Shown: piece after piece, positions 1 through 21,253 of the stretch | Numbering within the stretch: the first letter of the stretch is position 1 | How the letters are laid out: every line of letters begins with the position of its first letter | The notes under the pieces: generated by a model | What the model saw: the letters and a program-made list of their open reading frames with translations, nothing else | Told to the model about the DNA's origin: nothing | The model's database searches: none | Position numbers and translations under genes: made by a program | NCBI GenBank assembly: GCA_964035015.1 | Contig: OZ036007.1 | Location: 9,916,793 to 9,980,792 of the forward strand | Length of the DNA stretch: 64,000 bases | DNA from: Corallium rubrum | Taxonomy: Eukaryota > Cnidaria > Anthozoa > Scleralcyonacea > Coralliidae | Reading direction: 5' to 3'

Positions 1-236
1 CCATTGCTCATTTTTTTTCTTCAGTCTATTAATTTTGTGTCAGTATTTTGTTTAAAAATTAAACATCCTATTTTTTCAATATTTTTTTAATAGTGTGAAT
101 AACTTAGTTCAAAGTAGCAAAGAGAAATGTGATTTTTGTAATTATCGAAGGTATGACAATTTTATTACAAATTATCTCTGCATAACTATGTGTATTTTAT
201 TTACCTTGAAATAAATATTTTGTCTTTTTTTTAAAG

Positions 237-8991
<8,755 letters not shown>

Positions 8992-9582
8992 AAGACATGG
9001 TTTTTAGTGAAAGCCAGCAACCGTAGAAATCCGCCATGGGTGAAGACGAAAATATAGCGTGGCGGTGGTGCCACAAAATAGAAAGCTTAAGCAAATGCAA
9101 CGCGAACGTCAAGGAACGTCCTCAATACAATAGAATTTTGAATTTACCTCACATAATAAAGAAAATTAATAATTTTACTCCCAAGAGTAATCGTAACACC
9201 ATCCCCATTTTACATACAACGCTATTCAGATCATTCTCACGTCTTCAAGACGACGTTAACTCGTGAAACGGTGAAACCTGTTAGTTGAGTTTCACTTCAA
9301 ACTATGACAAAATCCTTTTTGAACTCTAAAGCTTTTGGATGTTGAAAAACATACTTTAAGAGTTTAAGAATTCAATACAACGTAAATAATTCGTGATTTC
9401 TGCTACGTATACTGAAGCTTAGCTTGCTTAAGCTCCCTAATATTGGAAAAGGTGCATTTCTGAGCGATCGGAGAGTTTTAAAACGATGCCAGGAAACTTA
9501 TTCCAGGATCTTCTTGGATAGAGAAGTTTTATCTTTAGCGCTTTTGCCTTCCGTATAACCAAATTAGTTTGGGACATGATAT

Positions 9583-9905
9583 GATAATAATATCTACTAA
9601 TAATAATGATGACAATGAGAGTGATGATAAAATAATCATGGTGGTGGTGATGATGATAATTAGTAATTTCATGTCACGCTTGGAGGCTTGGATGATCGTG
9701 ATGGTGATTTCGGTGATGATGATGGTGATGATGATGATGGTGATTTCGATGATGATGATGATGATGGTGATTTCGGTGATGATGATGATGATGATGATGG
9801 TGATTTCGGTGATGATGATGGTAGTGGTGGTGGTGATGGTGGTGAGGGCGATCATGGTAGTGGTAGTGATGATAATGAGTAATTTCATGTCACGCTTGGA
9901 GGCTT
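9583..9905. repeat. GATGAT/GGTGAT trinucleotide region
   Basis: A degenerate ATG/GTG trinucleotide array lies between two direct copies of AATTTCATGTCACGCTTGGA (about 9662 and 9881). It is intergenic, between the unrecognised gene and the MULE. Apart from this array I see nothing in 8992-10069. Confidence 0.75.
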
Positions 9906-10157
9906 TGGGTCTCAAACTGGATTCCAGTAGATCCTGACAAGTGACATCAATACTCGTCTCGTATAGTGGGACCTGTGGTTCAGCAAAAAGGGCGCGAAAA
10001 TTAGGCCCTGAGCCTGTGGTAAGAATGGGCAGCAAACAACACCATGAGCCAAAATTTTGTTCAACAAGACAACAATTGGTAGGTACTTCATGTATGCCTA
10101 TTATAAGGTCCTGACATATTATATCCGCAGACAGCAGAACAAAGAGTAGACTATAGC

Positions 10158-11455
10158 AGTAGAGCGCATTACAGTGCATTAGACTGCTTTAGACTGCTTT
10201 AGAGTGAATTAGACTGCTTTAGAGTGAATTGGACTGCTTTAGACTGCTTTAGAGTGAATTAGACTGCTTTAGAGTGAATTAGACTGCTTTAGACTGCTTT
10301 AGAGTGAATTAGACTGCTTTAGAGTGAATTAGACTGCTTTAGAGTGAATTAGACTGCATTAGACTGCTTTAGACTGCTTTAGACTGAATTAGACTGCTTT
10401 AGACTGCATTAGACTGCTTTAGAGTGAATTAGACTGCTTTAGACTGCTTTAGAGTGAATTAGACTGCTTTAGACTGCTTTAGACTGAATTAGACTGCTTT
10501 AGAGTGAATTAGACTGCTTTAGAGTGAATTAGACTGCATTAGACTGCTTTAGACTGCTTTAGAGTGAATTAGACTGCTTTAGAGTGAATTAGACTGCTTT
10601 AGAGTGAATTAGACTGCTTTAGAGTGAATTAGACTGCTTTAGACTGCTTTAGACTGCTTTAGAGTGAATTAGACTGCTTTAGACTGCATTAGACTGCTTT
10701 AGGGTGAATTAGACTGCTTTAGACTGCTTTAGAGTGAATTAGACTGCTTTAGAGTGAATTAGACTGCTTTAGACTGCTTTAGACTGAATTAGACTGCTTT
10801 AGACTGCTTTAGACTGCATTAGACTGCTTTAGACTGCTTTAGAGTGAATTAGACTGCTTTAGACTGCTTTAGACTGCTTTAGAGTGAATTAGACTGCTTT
10901 AGCGTGAATTAGACTGCTTTAGCGTGAACTAGACTGCTTTAGACTGCTTTAGAGTGAATTAGACTGCTTTAGCGTGAATTAGACTGCTTTAGCGTGAACT
11001 AGACTGCTTTAGACTGCTTTAGAGTGAATTAGACTGCTTTAGACTGCTTTAGAGTGAATTAGACTGCTTTAGACTGCTTTAGACTGTTTTAGACTGCTTT
11101 AGACTGCATTAGACTGCTTTAGAGTGAATTAGACTGCTTTAGACTGCTTTAGACTGCTTTAGACTGCTTTAGACTGAATTAGACTGCTTTAGACTGCTTT
11201 AGACTGAATTAGACTGCTTTAGACTGCTTTAGAGTGAATTAGACTGCTTTAGAGTGAATTAGACTGCTTTAGAGTGAATTAGAGTGAATTAGACTGCTTT
11301 AGACTGCTTTAGAGTGAATTGGACTGCTTACAGTGAATTAGACTGCTTTAGAGTGAATTAGACTGCTTTAGAGTGAATTAGACTGCTTTAGAGTGAATTA
11401 GACTGCTTTAGACTGCTTTAGAGTGAATTAGACAGCTTTAGAGTGAATTAGACTG
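10158..11455. repeat. Left arm array of 10-bp units
   Basis: About 128 units of 10 bp, mostly AGACTGCTTT and AGAGTGAATT, with rarer AGACTGCATT, AGACTGAATT and AGCGTGAATT. The units alternate irregularly, so the period is 10 rather than strictly 20. The array runs directly into the transposase sequence. Confidence 0.95.
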
Positions 11456-11458
11456 CAT

Positions 11459-12709
11459 TTGCCCGATGCTACCGAAGTTTCTTTGGCAAAGGCAAGAAAC
11501 ACCATGAAAGATATGGCGACATCTTCCCTGAGCAAGCCAAACCAAGTGTATTCTCAAGTGGTTGCAACGCTGGACAACAACACTCGCGCTCTGTTGCCAA
11601 ATCCGGACACAATAAAGCGCACCCTTAGAAATCATCGCCGCCTCAACTTTCCTCCTGATCCGACCTCTTTGGCTGATCTCGTAGTAGATGGTCCTTGGGC
11701 AGAAACTGCAGGCGACAACCCAGAAGATTTCCTCCTGTATGACAACGGGCCACGTTCTCAAAATAGAATTCTCATCTTCTCCTCAATACAGTGTCTCGAA
11801 AAGCTGTCATCTGCAGAAACGTGGCTAATGGATGGAAACTTTTCAATGGCACCACCCCTGTTCCAGCAACTGTATGTCATCCGTGTCCCCCTTGGCGAAA
11901 CCGCCCTTTCCGTGGCCTACGCGTTGCTAACTAGCAAAAGCCAACAAACATACGAAGAAGTTTTTCAAATATTATTGGAGGAATGCAATTGTCGTGGGTG
12001 GGATGCAGATCCCAGAACAGTAATCATTGACTTTGAAATGGCAGCTATTTAAGCCCTTCGTTCTACACTTGGTGGTGAGGTGAGAATTCAGTGCTGTTTT
12101 TATCACCTCACCCAAAGTACATGGAGAAAAATACAAGAACTCGGATTGTCGAACTTTTACCGTGACGATGAAAATTTTCGGCTGTATTGCGGAACGCTAG
12201 ATGGTCTTGCGCTTCTACCTATTGCAGACGTGGAAGAAGGAATGGAGTTCCTCCGAGAGAATTTTCCAGGGAAAGGCGGGGAACTAATTGATTATTTTGA
12301 TGTGAACTACGTAAGAGGAACATACAGGCGTGTTCAACGACCGAATCGACCACTTCGCCTTCGTCGTATTCCTCCCAAGGTTCCCACCCCCTCTCTGGAA
12401 TGTTCACGATGCCACAGTCCAAGGTGATGCCCGCACAAACAACCAGTGTGAAGGATGGAACAACAAATTCTTTCATTTAGTGGGTCATAACCACCCCTCA
12501 ATTTGGAGATTGATTGACTGCTTGAAACAGGAAGATGCTACAGTGTCAACTTTGATGATCCAAGATGAACTTGGAAATCCACCAAAGAAGACAAAGCGCA
12601 TTTACTTCCAACTGCAACAACGCCTTAGAAACTTATGTATGCAGTATCGCGAAGGAACAAGGTCGTTGGAAGAGTTCTTGAGAGGTGTTGGAAGGAGCAT
12701 AAGGTTTTA
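11459..12709 (+). pseudogene. MULE transposase, inactivated by a stop and a frameshift
   Basis: The conceptual product matches the catalytic domain of animal Mutator-like transposases: WLMDGNFSMAP (first acidic residue), an IIDFEMAAI stretch (second), a CFYHLTQSTWRKIQ segment, and near the end DARTNNQCEGWNNKFF with HPSIWRLIDCLKQE. Two lesions are visible: an in-frame TAA at 12050-12052 inside the second motif block, and a frame change near 12325-12340, after which the frame at 12330-12709 continues the domain. The N-terminus appears cut off by the left array, and no FLYWCH or other zinc finger is visible upstream. The element is therefore non-autonomous as it stands. Confidence 0.9.
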
Positions 12710-13284
12710 ATTATTGACTACTAGCTCATATTTGAACAATAATAACTAATATGTTAGATTTTGCCTTCGTTTTTAAATGGATTGGTCATACTGTATATAA
12801 TATTATTAGATTGTTTTGATAATGCGTGTTAACCTTCAGGAGCGTTAGTATAAATTAGTAATATTACAATAATTTAACATTTTTAGCAATATTACATGTA
12901 ATATGTAAAGTTAAACATAAGCTAATAAACCATCTATCATGTATATATTAAAAAAATTTTTTTTTCAATTCTACTTTGAGTGAATTATTTTCGATATTAT
13001 GTATCTCGCGCAATCATTTTTGGTGCCATTTTTTCTGCCCCAGTCACTTTTTCAGGTGCCATTTTTTCCGGAGCCATTTTTTCCGGTGCCATTTTTTCCT
13101 AAATTCCGTCCCGCATTTACGGCACGAAAGCTCAACGAATTTGTATCGTTAATAAACATGGTGTATAGTCTAACGATTAGCTGCTTAAGCGCTCTCAAGG
13201 CTCTCAACGGTGATCTTGTAGTGAAAACTATATGGACAGATTGTTAAGATGTATGTTGTCAATAGTAGGACCTTTAAAATAAGC
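12710..13284. other. AT-rich spacer of the MULE with short TGCCATTTTTTCC repeats
   Basis: Non-coding AT-rich sequence between the transposase and the right array. At about 13020-13105 a word of the form GGTGCCATTTTTTCC recurs several times. The 82-aa ORF here has no family signature. Confidence 0.5.
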
Positions 13285-15248
13285 AACTAAAGCAGTCTAA
13301 TTCACTCTAAAGCAGTCCAATTCACTCGAAAGCAGTCTAAAGCAGTCTAATTCAGTCTAAAGCAGTCTAATTTAGTCTAAAGCAGTCTAATTCACTCTAA
13401 AGCGGTCTAATTCACTCTAAAGCAGTTTAATTCACTCTAAAGCAGTCTAATTCACTCTAAAAGTCTAATTCACTCTAAAGCAGTCTAATTCACTCTAAAG
13501 CAGTCTAATTCACTCTAAAGCAGTCTAATTCACTCTAAAGCAGTCTAATTCAGTCTAAAGCTGTCTAATTCACTCTAAAGCAGTCTAAAGCAGTCTAATT
13601 CACTCTAAAGCAGTCTAATTCACTCTAAAGCAGTCTAATTCACTCTAAAACAGTCTAAAGCAGTCTAATTCACTCTAAAGCAGTCTAATTCACTCTAAAG
13701 CAGTCTAATTCACTCTAAAGCAGTCTAATTCACTCTAAAGCAGTCTAATTCACTCCAAAGCAGTCTAATTCACTCTAAAGCAGTCTAAAGCAGTCTAATT
13801 CACTCTAAAGCAGTCTAATTCACTCTAAAGCAGTCTAATTCACTCTAAAGCAGTCTAATTCACTCTAAAGCAGTCTAAAGCAGTCTAATTCACTCTAAAG
13901 CAGTCTAATTCACTCTAAAGCAGTCTAATTTACTCTAAAGCAGTCTAATTCACTCTAAAGCAGTCTAATTCACTCTAAAGCAGTCTAATTCACTCTAAAG
14001 CAGTCTAATTCACTCTAAAGCAGTCTAATTCACTCTAAAGCGGTCTAATTCACTCTAAAGCAGTCTAAAGCAGTCTAATTCACTCTAAAGCAGTCTAATT
14101 CACTCTAAAGCAGTCTAATTTACTCTAAAGCAGTCTAATTCACTCTAAAGCAGTCTAAAGCAGTCTAATTCACTATAAAGCAGTCTAATTCACTCTAAAG
14201 CAGTCTAATTCACTCTAAAGCAGTCTAATTCACTCTAAAGCAGTCTAAAGCAGTCTAATTCACTCTAAAGCAGGATAATTCACTCTAGAGCAGTCTAATT
14301 CACTCTAAAGCAGTCTAATTCACTCTAAAGCAGTCTAATTCACTCTAAAGCACTCTAATTCACTCTAAAGCACTCTAAAGCAGTCTAATTCACTCTAAAG
14401 CACTCTAAAGCAGTCTAATTCACTCTAAAGCAGTCTAATTCACTCTAAAGCAGTCTAATTCACTCTAAAGCAGTCTAATTCACTCTAAAGCAGTCTAATT
14501 CACTCTAAAGCAGTCTAATTCACTCTAAAGCAGTCTAATTCACTCTAAAGCAGTCTAATTCACTCTAAAGCAGTCTAATTCACTCTAAAGCAGTCTAATT
14601 CACTCTAAAGCAGTCTAATTCACTCTAAAGCAGTCTAATTCACTCTAAAGCAGTCTAATTCACTCTAAAGCAGTCTAATTCACTCTAAAGCAGTCTAATT
14701 CACTCTAAAGCAGTCTAATTCACTCTAAATCAGTCTAATTCACTCTAAAGCAGTATAATTCACTCTAAAGCAGTCTAATTCACTCTAAAGCAGTCTAATT
14801 CACTCTAAAGCAGTCTAATTCACTCTAAGGCACTCTAAAGCAGTCTAATTCACTCTAAAGCACTCTAAAGCAGTCTAATTCACTCTAAAGCAGTCTAAAG
14901 CAGTCTAATTCACTCTAAAGCGGTCTAATTCACTCTAAAGCAGTTTAATTCACTCTAAAGCAGTCTAATTCACTCTAAAAGTCTAATTCACTCTAAAGCA
15001 GTCTAATTCACTCTAAAGCAGTCTAATTCACTCTAAAGCAGTCTAATTCACTCTAAAGCAGTCTAATTCAGTCTAAAGCTGTCTAATTCACTCTAAAGCA
15101 GTCTAAAGCAGTCTAATTCACTCTAAAGCAGTCTAATTCACTCTAAAGCAGTCTAATTCACTCTAAAGCAGTCTAATTCACTCTAAAGCAGTCTAATTCA
15201 CTCTAAAGCAGTCTAATTCACTCTAAAGCAGTCTAATTCACTCTAAAT

Positions 15249-15694
15249 ATTACCAGGGTTAAGTCACGTTGGCCTGAAAAAAAGAGAAAAATCTTCTCGA
15301 CGTTTCGAGCGAAGGCCCTTCGTCAGGAGAAATTAGTAAACAACATGTGGTCACGCGTATTTATAGCAGAGCTACAATGGGAATCACGTGAACACATGTA
15401 AGCCAATAAAAACAAAGTAAACAAATAAATTAATATGTAATTTTAGCCTGTGTGCAGGTGCTGACCCAATTTGTGGGTCAGCTACCTGCAAATAGGCAAA
15501 GAAACAGGTTATAAATTACTATTTAAATCATCGGGAAAAGGTTAAGGAAAAGGTGTGGAATACGGTGGTGGAGTGAGCTAAATGAAAGAGAATCGCTCAT
15601 TGAGGCCGTGAGGGTGAATGGTACCAAGTTTGTAAATGAGACGCATTTCTTGTTTACGACGAGTATCGTTACAACCTGTAATGGGCTGAATGGC
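15249..15694 (-). mobile_element. Penelope-like 3' fragment inserted in the right array
   Basis: On the minus strand it begins within the endonuclease C-terminus (RRKQEMRLIYKLGTIHPHG, then LNERFSFI and a stop), followed by the 3' tail with a hammerhead-like motif and an end reading AACCCTGGTAATATTTAG. CACTCTAA borders both ends, but it is also the local repeat unit, so a true target duplication cannot be separated from the array. Confidence 0.85.
15293..15332 (-). ncRNA. Hammerhead-like motif in the nested Penelope fragment
   Basis: Minus strand: UUUCUC, CUGACGA, extra A, GGGC/GCUC stem II, GAAA, CGUC, GAGAAG. Stem I has six pairs including one G-U, and predicted cleavage follows GUC. It matches the motif at 25950-25988. 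Confidence 0.65.
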
Positions 15695-16514
15695 ACTCTA
15701 AAGCAGTCTAATTCACTCTAAAGCAGTCTAATTCACTCTAAAGCAGTCTAATTCACTCTAAAGCAGTCTAATTCACTCTAAAGCAGTCTAAAGCAGTCTA
15801 ATTCACTCTAAAGCAGTCTAATTCACTCTAAAGCAGTCTAATTCACTCTAAAGCAGTCTAATTCACTCTAAAGCAGTCTAATTCACTCTAAAGCAGTCTA
15901 ATTCACTCTAAAGCAGTCTAATTCACTCTAAAGCAGTCTAATTCACTCTAAAGCAGTCTAATTCACTCTAAAGCAGTCTAATTCACTCTAAAGCAGTCTA
16001 ATTCACTCTAAAGCAGTCTAATTCACTCTAAAGCAGTCTAATTCACTCTAAAGCAGTCTAATTCACTCTAAATCAGTCTAATTCACTCTAAAGCAGTATA
16101 ATTCACTCTAAAGCAGTCTAATTCACTCTAAAGCAGTCTAATTCACTCTAAAGCAGTCTAATTCACTCTAAAGCACTCTAAAGCAGTCTAATTCACTCTA
16201 AAGCACTCTAAAGCAGTCTAATTCACTCTAAAGCAGTCTAAAGCAGTCTAATTCACTCTAAAGCAGTCTAATTCACTCTAAAGCAGTCTAATTCACTCTA
16301 AAGCAGTCTAATTCACTCTAAAGCGGTCTAATTCACTCTAAAGCAGTTTAATTCACTCTAAAGCAGTCTAATTCACTCTAAAAGTCTAATTCACTCTAAA
16401 GCAGTCTAATTCACTCTAAAGCAGTCTAATTCACTCTAAAGCAGTCTAATTCACTCTAAAGCAGTCTAATTCAAGCTAAAGCAGTCTAATGCGGTCTAAC
16501 TCACTCTACTGTTA

Positions 16515-16604
16515 TACTCTACTCTTTGTCCTACAGTCTACCGCACCTCTGAGGACATAATAATATGTCAGGACCTTATAATAGGCATACATGAAGTAGC
16601 AACC
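16515..16604 (-). repeat. Right outer end of the MULE
   Basis: Reverse complement of the left outer end at 10078-10165. The best-kept part is the 38 bp containing TACTTCATGTATGCCTATTA and GGTCCTGACATATTAT. Two short length differences separate the copies towards the array. Confidence 0.85.
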
Positions 16605-16660
16605 CAACAATTCGTTTCAGAAGGCCAAATGGCCAATAACATGATATTTAACCATTGAAT

Positions 16661-17011
16661 ATGTCTTTCAAAACGTTCAAGACCTATGGTAAACACCAAT
16701 ATAGAGTTATCAAGACTGATCTGTGGATTTCACCTGAAAGAAAGCCAGTGTTTTCGAGTTCTGATTCGAGTTTAAATTCAACAGAACACGACACATGTCG
16801 TGCAAGGATCAATATAAACTCACTTAGTGATGCAGATACTTCTAAGTGTTCAACCTCATTACGGTAAGCAAAGAAGGAAAGGCTTAAAGTAACACATTAT
16901 GTGTTTGATTGGTACTGAAAATCTGTAGCCATTGATAACAGTAATCACCAGGATTGGGTTATAGATTGCTTAATATATAAATGTAGAGAGATTCATTACC
17001 AATCTATTCAA

Positions 17012-17047
<36 letters not shown>

Positions 17048-20000
17048 ATAGACATTTGGTAACTGTATATCACATTCATTGATTATCGATTGGATCTGCC
17101 TGGCATATGTTTTACTAAGAGGCTCAGGCCTTGTTCACACTATACTGGATAGGTTTTCATGCTGGCACAAAAAATACCATCACTACCACTACCCCTACCA
17201 TCATATCAGTATTATCATTAACATCACCATCCTATCAGCATCATTATTAAATGGTCACCATCATAACACCACCACCACTACCACTACCATCATAGCAGCA
17301 GCATTAACACCACCATCATTATAAAGGTATGGTACAATTATATTACTGTAATTATTTTGTAGATATGACACAAGTACAACAAACACTTCTGCTGAGCATA
17401 ATAGTCTTACAGACTTCCTTAATGCAAGCAAACAAAAGTCATCGGCTCCTTTCATATCTAATCAAAAGAGTAGTCCTGTATTTCTGGAACATTCTACACC
17501 CTTATCTAGAAGATCACATGGCCCTCTTATCATCATAGACTCATCAGTAGAGACACAGTCTAATGCAAGTAATGCTCCATTTCCAAGTGATTATAGTCCA
17601 TTTGGTAGTCGAAGTTTATTTTCTGATTCAGCTGGCACTGCTAGTGATAGAAATTCAATGTCAACCTTGTTAAGTGAAGATGAAGTCATGAATCTAAATA
17701 CTGTAGGTTCAACCCAACAACAATCTGGATCACATTCGATCAGTAATACAGAAGTTACAGATGTACAGAAAAGTTCACAAGAAGTTCAATCTATTTCTGA
17801 TGAAATGAAAGATCTCCATCTGCTTGATGCGAAAGTTTATTTAGACTCAAATGAAGGTCTACATTTATCAAAGTCAAGCAATGTGGAAAAGCATCTTGAT
17901 GTTTCCAATGTGCAGGAGAAATCAGATTCTGACAAAAATACTAAAACATTTTCCTCACAAAATTCAACTCCAGAGCTATCTCAGAACATAAATGATAAAC
18001 AAGACAAAGAATCAGAAATGGCCACAACCACAGAAAACACGGCCTATCTGACTCCAGACTTAGCAACTAATCAATTGATTGCCGAGAAGCTGAAAAATGA
18101 AAATCGTTTGTCATTTGTAGTAAGTGCAGTAATAAGAGTATTATTTTTCTTTATTTACAATACTGTACTGTAGTGTTTTTTTAAATTTATCTGTCATCTA
18201 CCAAGTCGTGAACACAGGGGCTAAGGTTGAAAGTCTAGAATGACTTCTCCCATCTTCTCAGCATGAAATTATTGCAATAAATGACGAGCTACTATTTGTT
18301 TTCCAGGTATCAATAAAAGAGAAATCTGTTGAATACCGAGTGTGGTTGACTAACTTTTACCATTTTTGTCCAATTTTGAAGACAGAAAATTTTGTGTGTT
18401 GTAATTATCACTGTTAACTTCTAAACAACATATACCTTATTCTGTGTTTCTACAGGAGATTTATTTCACTATTAAAGCATTAGGAAAAAAAAAATACCTG
18501 GTGGGTTTCCAGTTTCCCGACCCTACCTAGTTTTTTGCTAGCAAAATGCCGACCCTAATCTTTTTATTGAATTTTTAAGGTGCATGGGCCTGAGTTGCAG
18601 CATGATTTGCATCTTGAGATAGCAAGCATGGCATCAGAACCTAGTACTGTAACATGCTCAAAATTAGCTAGTTTAATGATGTGCTTGGCAGTGTAATTGA
18701 CATTTGGTGTTGGAAAGAATATTATTCCTAGGCACTAAATTAAAAAAAAAGAAGAAAAAAAAAGTAAATTTGACCTACCCTACCTACGTTTTTGTGAAGA
18801 GAAATAGGAAACCCAGGTATATTTTTTTTCCTTAATACTGACTTGTCTGGCTTAATCAGTTAAAAAGTTCTTTGCCAATTGTTAAAAATACAATTTTTCT
18901 TCCAGATCATTCCCCAACAAATCTGTACATTTTCCCTGATTGGGGGGGGGGGGGGCTAGGGTTCCCTGACAGGGGGGCTGTAGCCCCATTGCCCCAACTC
19001 TACAGTCCACCTCTGGTAATCCATACCTTGCATGTTGATGATAACATTAAAATTGTGGTTACCTAGCTGGTACATTATGTAAAGGTATCTTTTAATGTAG
19101 AATAATCCTTCAAGTTTCTTGTCCATTTAGATGTTGACAATTTGAATTGTTTTAGGAAGCTCTTACCCCACTAAGGTTTCAACGAAGGAGAACCCTTAGT
19201 GCTAAAGAAAAAATTTTGGTTCAGTGTGAGCAGAAAAAACCTTTGAAATTTTCAGATGCTCTTAAGCCAAGGTAAATGGTAACATGTAAGGATATGACAT
19301 GTGCCTCATAATTCTCAAAATTTATACCCCAGTAATACCCACAGGTAGTTGTTTTTCTGTTTTATAACTGGTTTTAGTGTGCTAGCAAAATGTGTGAAAG
19401 TTGGAGAAGGAACTTATGGGGAAGTTTATAAGACAAACAATGGCTCAGAAGATGTGGCGTTAAAGGTATGTATTACTGACAGTGCATGTATCTATGACAT
19501 TGACTGTATAGATTATATTCACGTGGTCTGTATACCATTACATGTACAGGTATATGGAAAACTCAAGCCAATATTATCCAATACTGGTTAACTCTTTCTG
19601 ATCAGTCAATTAACATTTTCCTTCTGTTGAGTACACTTGGACATACTCTACATCAGATTTAAAAGTTGATTAATAATGGTAAGTCTTTGATCAATACTTT
19701 GTTTTAGGTTATTCCAATTGAGGGAAATTTTTTGGTCAACAATGAATCACAAAAATCCTTTGAAGAGATGATATCAGAAATTGTAATATCAAGGTACTCT
19801 GCACACATTATTTTTTTAAAATTTAATTACATTCATTTAGTTCTTAATTAATAGACCATTTTATTTATTTTTTGTTAAGGGAGCTCAGCAACCTTGGTGA
19901 TGTTGATGTAAGTTTATTCATGAATGAATTAAATATCTTCAAATACTTGATTTAAGAAATTTAAGTTAGTAATTAAGACTGCAGCCTGAGTCAGGTTAGC

Positions 20001-20130
20001 ATTCAGTATACAGGTATAAGAGATAGGTTAGAGTTACTGTAGGTGATCCATAAAATACTATTGAAACAGGGTGTCAGGGTGGATATATCACTAGCTGTCA
20101 TTAGGATACAGAAACCATTTGGGTGCACAT

Positions 20131-20181
<51 letters not shown>

Positions 20182-21221
20182 TACTTTTGTTGTGAAGCAA
20201 AAATACAGTTAATAATAATTGATACACTGTAATCATAATTATAGTTAACAATAATAATGGTAATAATATAAATAATGATGACATTAACAAAGCAGTTCAC
20301 TGACAACAGAGCATTACTCCAAACAGGGTTGATGCCCAAATAATCTTAAGGCAAAAATAATTAAAATAATAAAATACATATACTGTACATTGTATATACA
20401 TACATACATACATACATACATATACAGTATGTTCTAAGGATTTTGGATGAAGGAAAATTCGAGTGTAGAATATATACAGTTTAAGACCAAACCAGGACCA
20501 GTTGTGAAAAATGCAACTACACAGGCCTTCCGGAAGGCCTGTGTAGTTGCATTTTTCACAACTGGTCCCAGTTTGGTCTTAAAATGTATATATTCTACAC
20601 TCAAATTTTCCTTCATCCAAAATCCTTAGAACATACTATGTAATCGAGTGAAATGCCCAATATCACTTAATATACATATACAGTACTTTGTTAAATCAGG
20701 GTTTGTTATATTTCGGGTTCCATAACTGGCTTAAAAATAGGTGCGCAATGTGTACATGTTACTACCGCAGTAAAACAGAGAAAGAGATTTTGAGACTCAA
20801 GAAGCATGCGCAATATATTAAAATGTGTGAAAAGCACAGATACACAAAGAAATTTATATAAAAATTACAATTTAGATACTTGCTTTTGTTCCAGGATGCG
20901 CAAAATGCACTGTATGTTTGCCCAAATTTCATAAAAGTTAAGAGGTAAGATACGATAGATAGAAAAACTTTATTTTGATAGGATAGAGCAACAGTCTTTG
21001 CATGCTTGTCAATATCAAAATTTTGATCTGATAATCTACAAAACTAGTGTCCAGTAAAATTTTCATTCCCTGGAAATTTTTGATTTTTTTCTGTACATTA
21101 TGCAGGGTCATGCTTATTCAGGATGGTTATCCCCAAACATTACTGGAGGAATGGGATAAGTGGAAGAACAGTCATAAATGTGAAAATGAGAGGCCAGGTT
21201 TGTGCATGGCCTTTAGTCAAG

Positions 21222-21253
<32 letters not shown>

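Larger units (their letters stand above)
13285..16500. repeat. Right arm array of 10-bp units with higher-order duplications
   Basis: Units are AAAGCAGTCT and AATTCACTCT, the exact reverse complements of the left-arm units, about 275 copies outside the inserted fragment. A rare variant block (AGCGGTC, then AGCAGTTTAA, then a unit shortened to AAAAGTCTAA) occurs three times, at about 13400-13475, 14919-14995 and 16321-16398. A second rare pair (AAATCAG then AGCAGTATAA) occurs at about 14727 and 16071. Blocks of about 1.4-1.5 kb have therefore been copied within the arm. Confidence 0.95.
10078..16604. mobile_element. Foldback MULE-type DNA transposon with giant tandem-repeat inverted termini
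   Basis: The outermost sequences are inverted copies: GGTAGGTACTTCATGTATGC from 10078 and GGTTGCTACTTCATGTATGC read inward from 16604, with similarity running on to about 10165 and 16515. CAACAATT flanks both sides (10070-10077 and 16605-16612) as an 8-bp target duplication. Inside, an array of 10-bp units (about 10158-11455) faces an array of the reverse complement of the same units (about 13285-16500). Between them is a broken MULE transposase (11459-12709). The two arrays therefore belong to the terminal inverted repeats of one 6.5-kb element. A Penelope-like fragment is nested in the right arm. Units of this foldback kind are familiar in FB and Galileo elements, which belong to other superfamilies. 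Confidence 0.85.

Noticed and set aside
9036-9266. 76-aa ORF downstream of the unrecognised gene
   Set aside because: No family signature, no splice context, and it overlaps the AATAAA and likely 3' UTR.
10158-16500. CRISPR-like or centromeric satellite array
   Set aside because: Units are 10 bp without spacers, the genome is eukaryotic, and the two arrays are inverted arms of one transposon.
18303-18360. Possible extra haspin exon after TTTTCCAG at 18307
   Set aside because: The exon pair 17363-18119 and 19156-19271 joins in phase without it, and it has no convincing donor.
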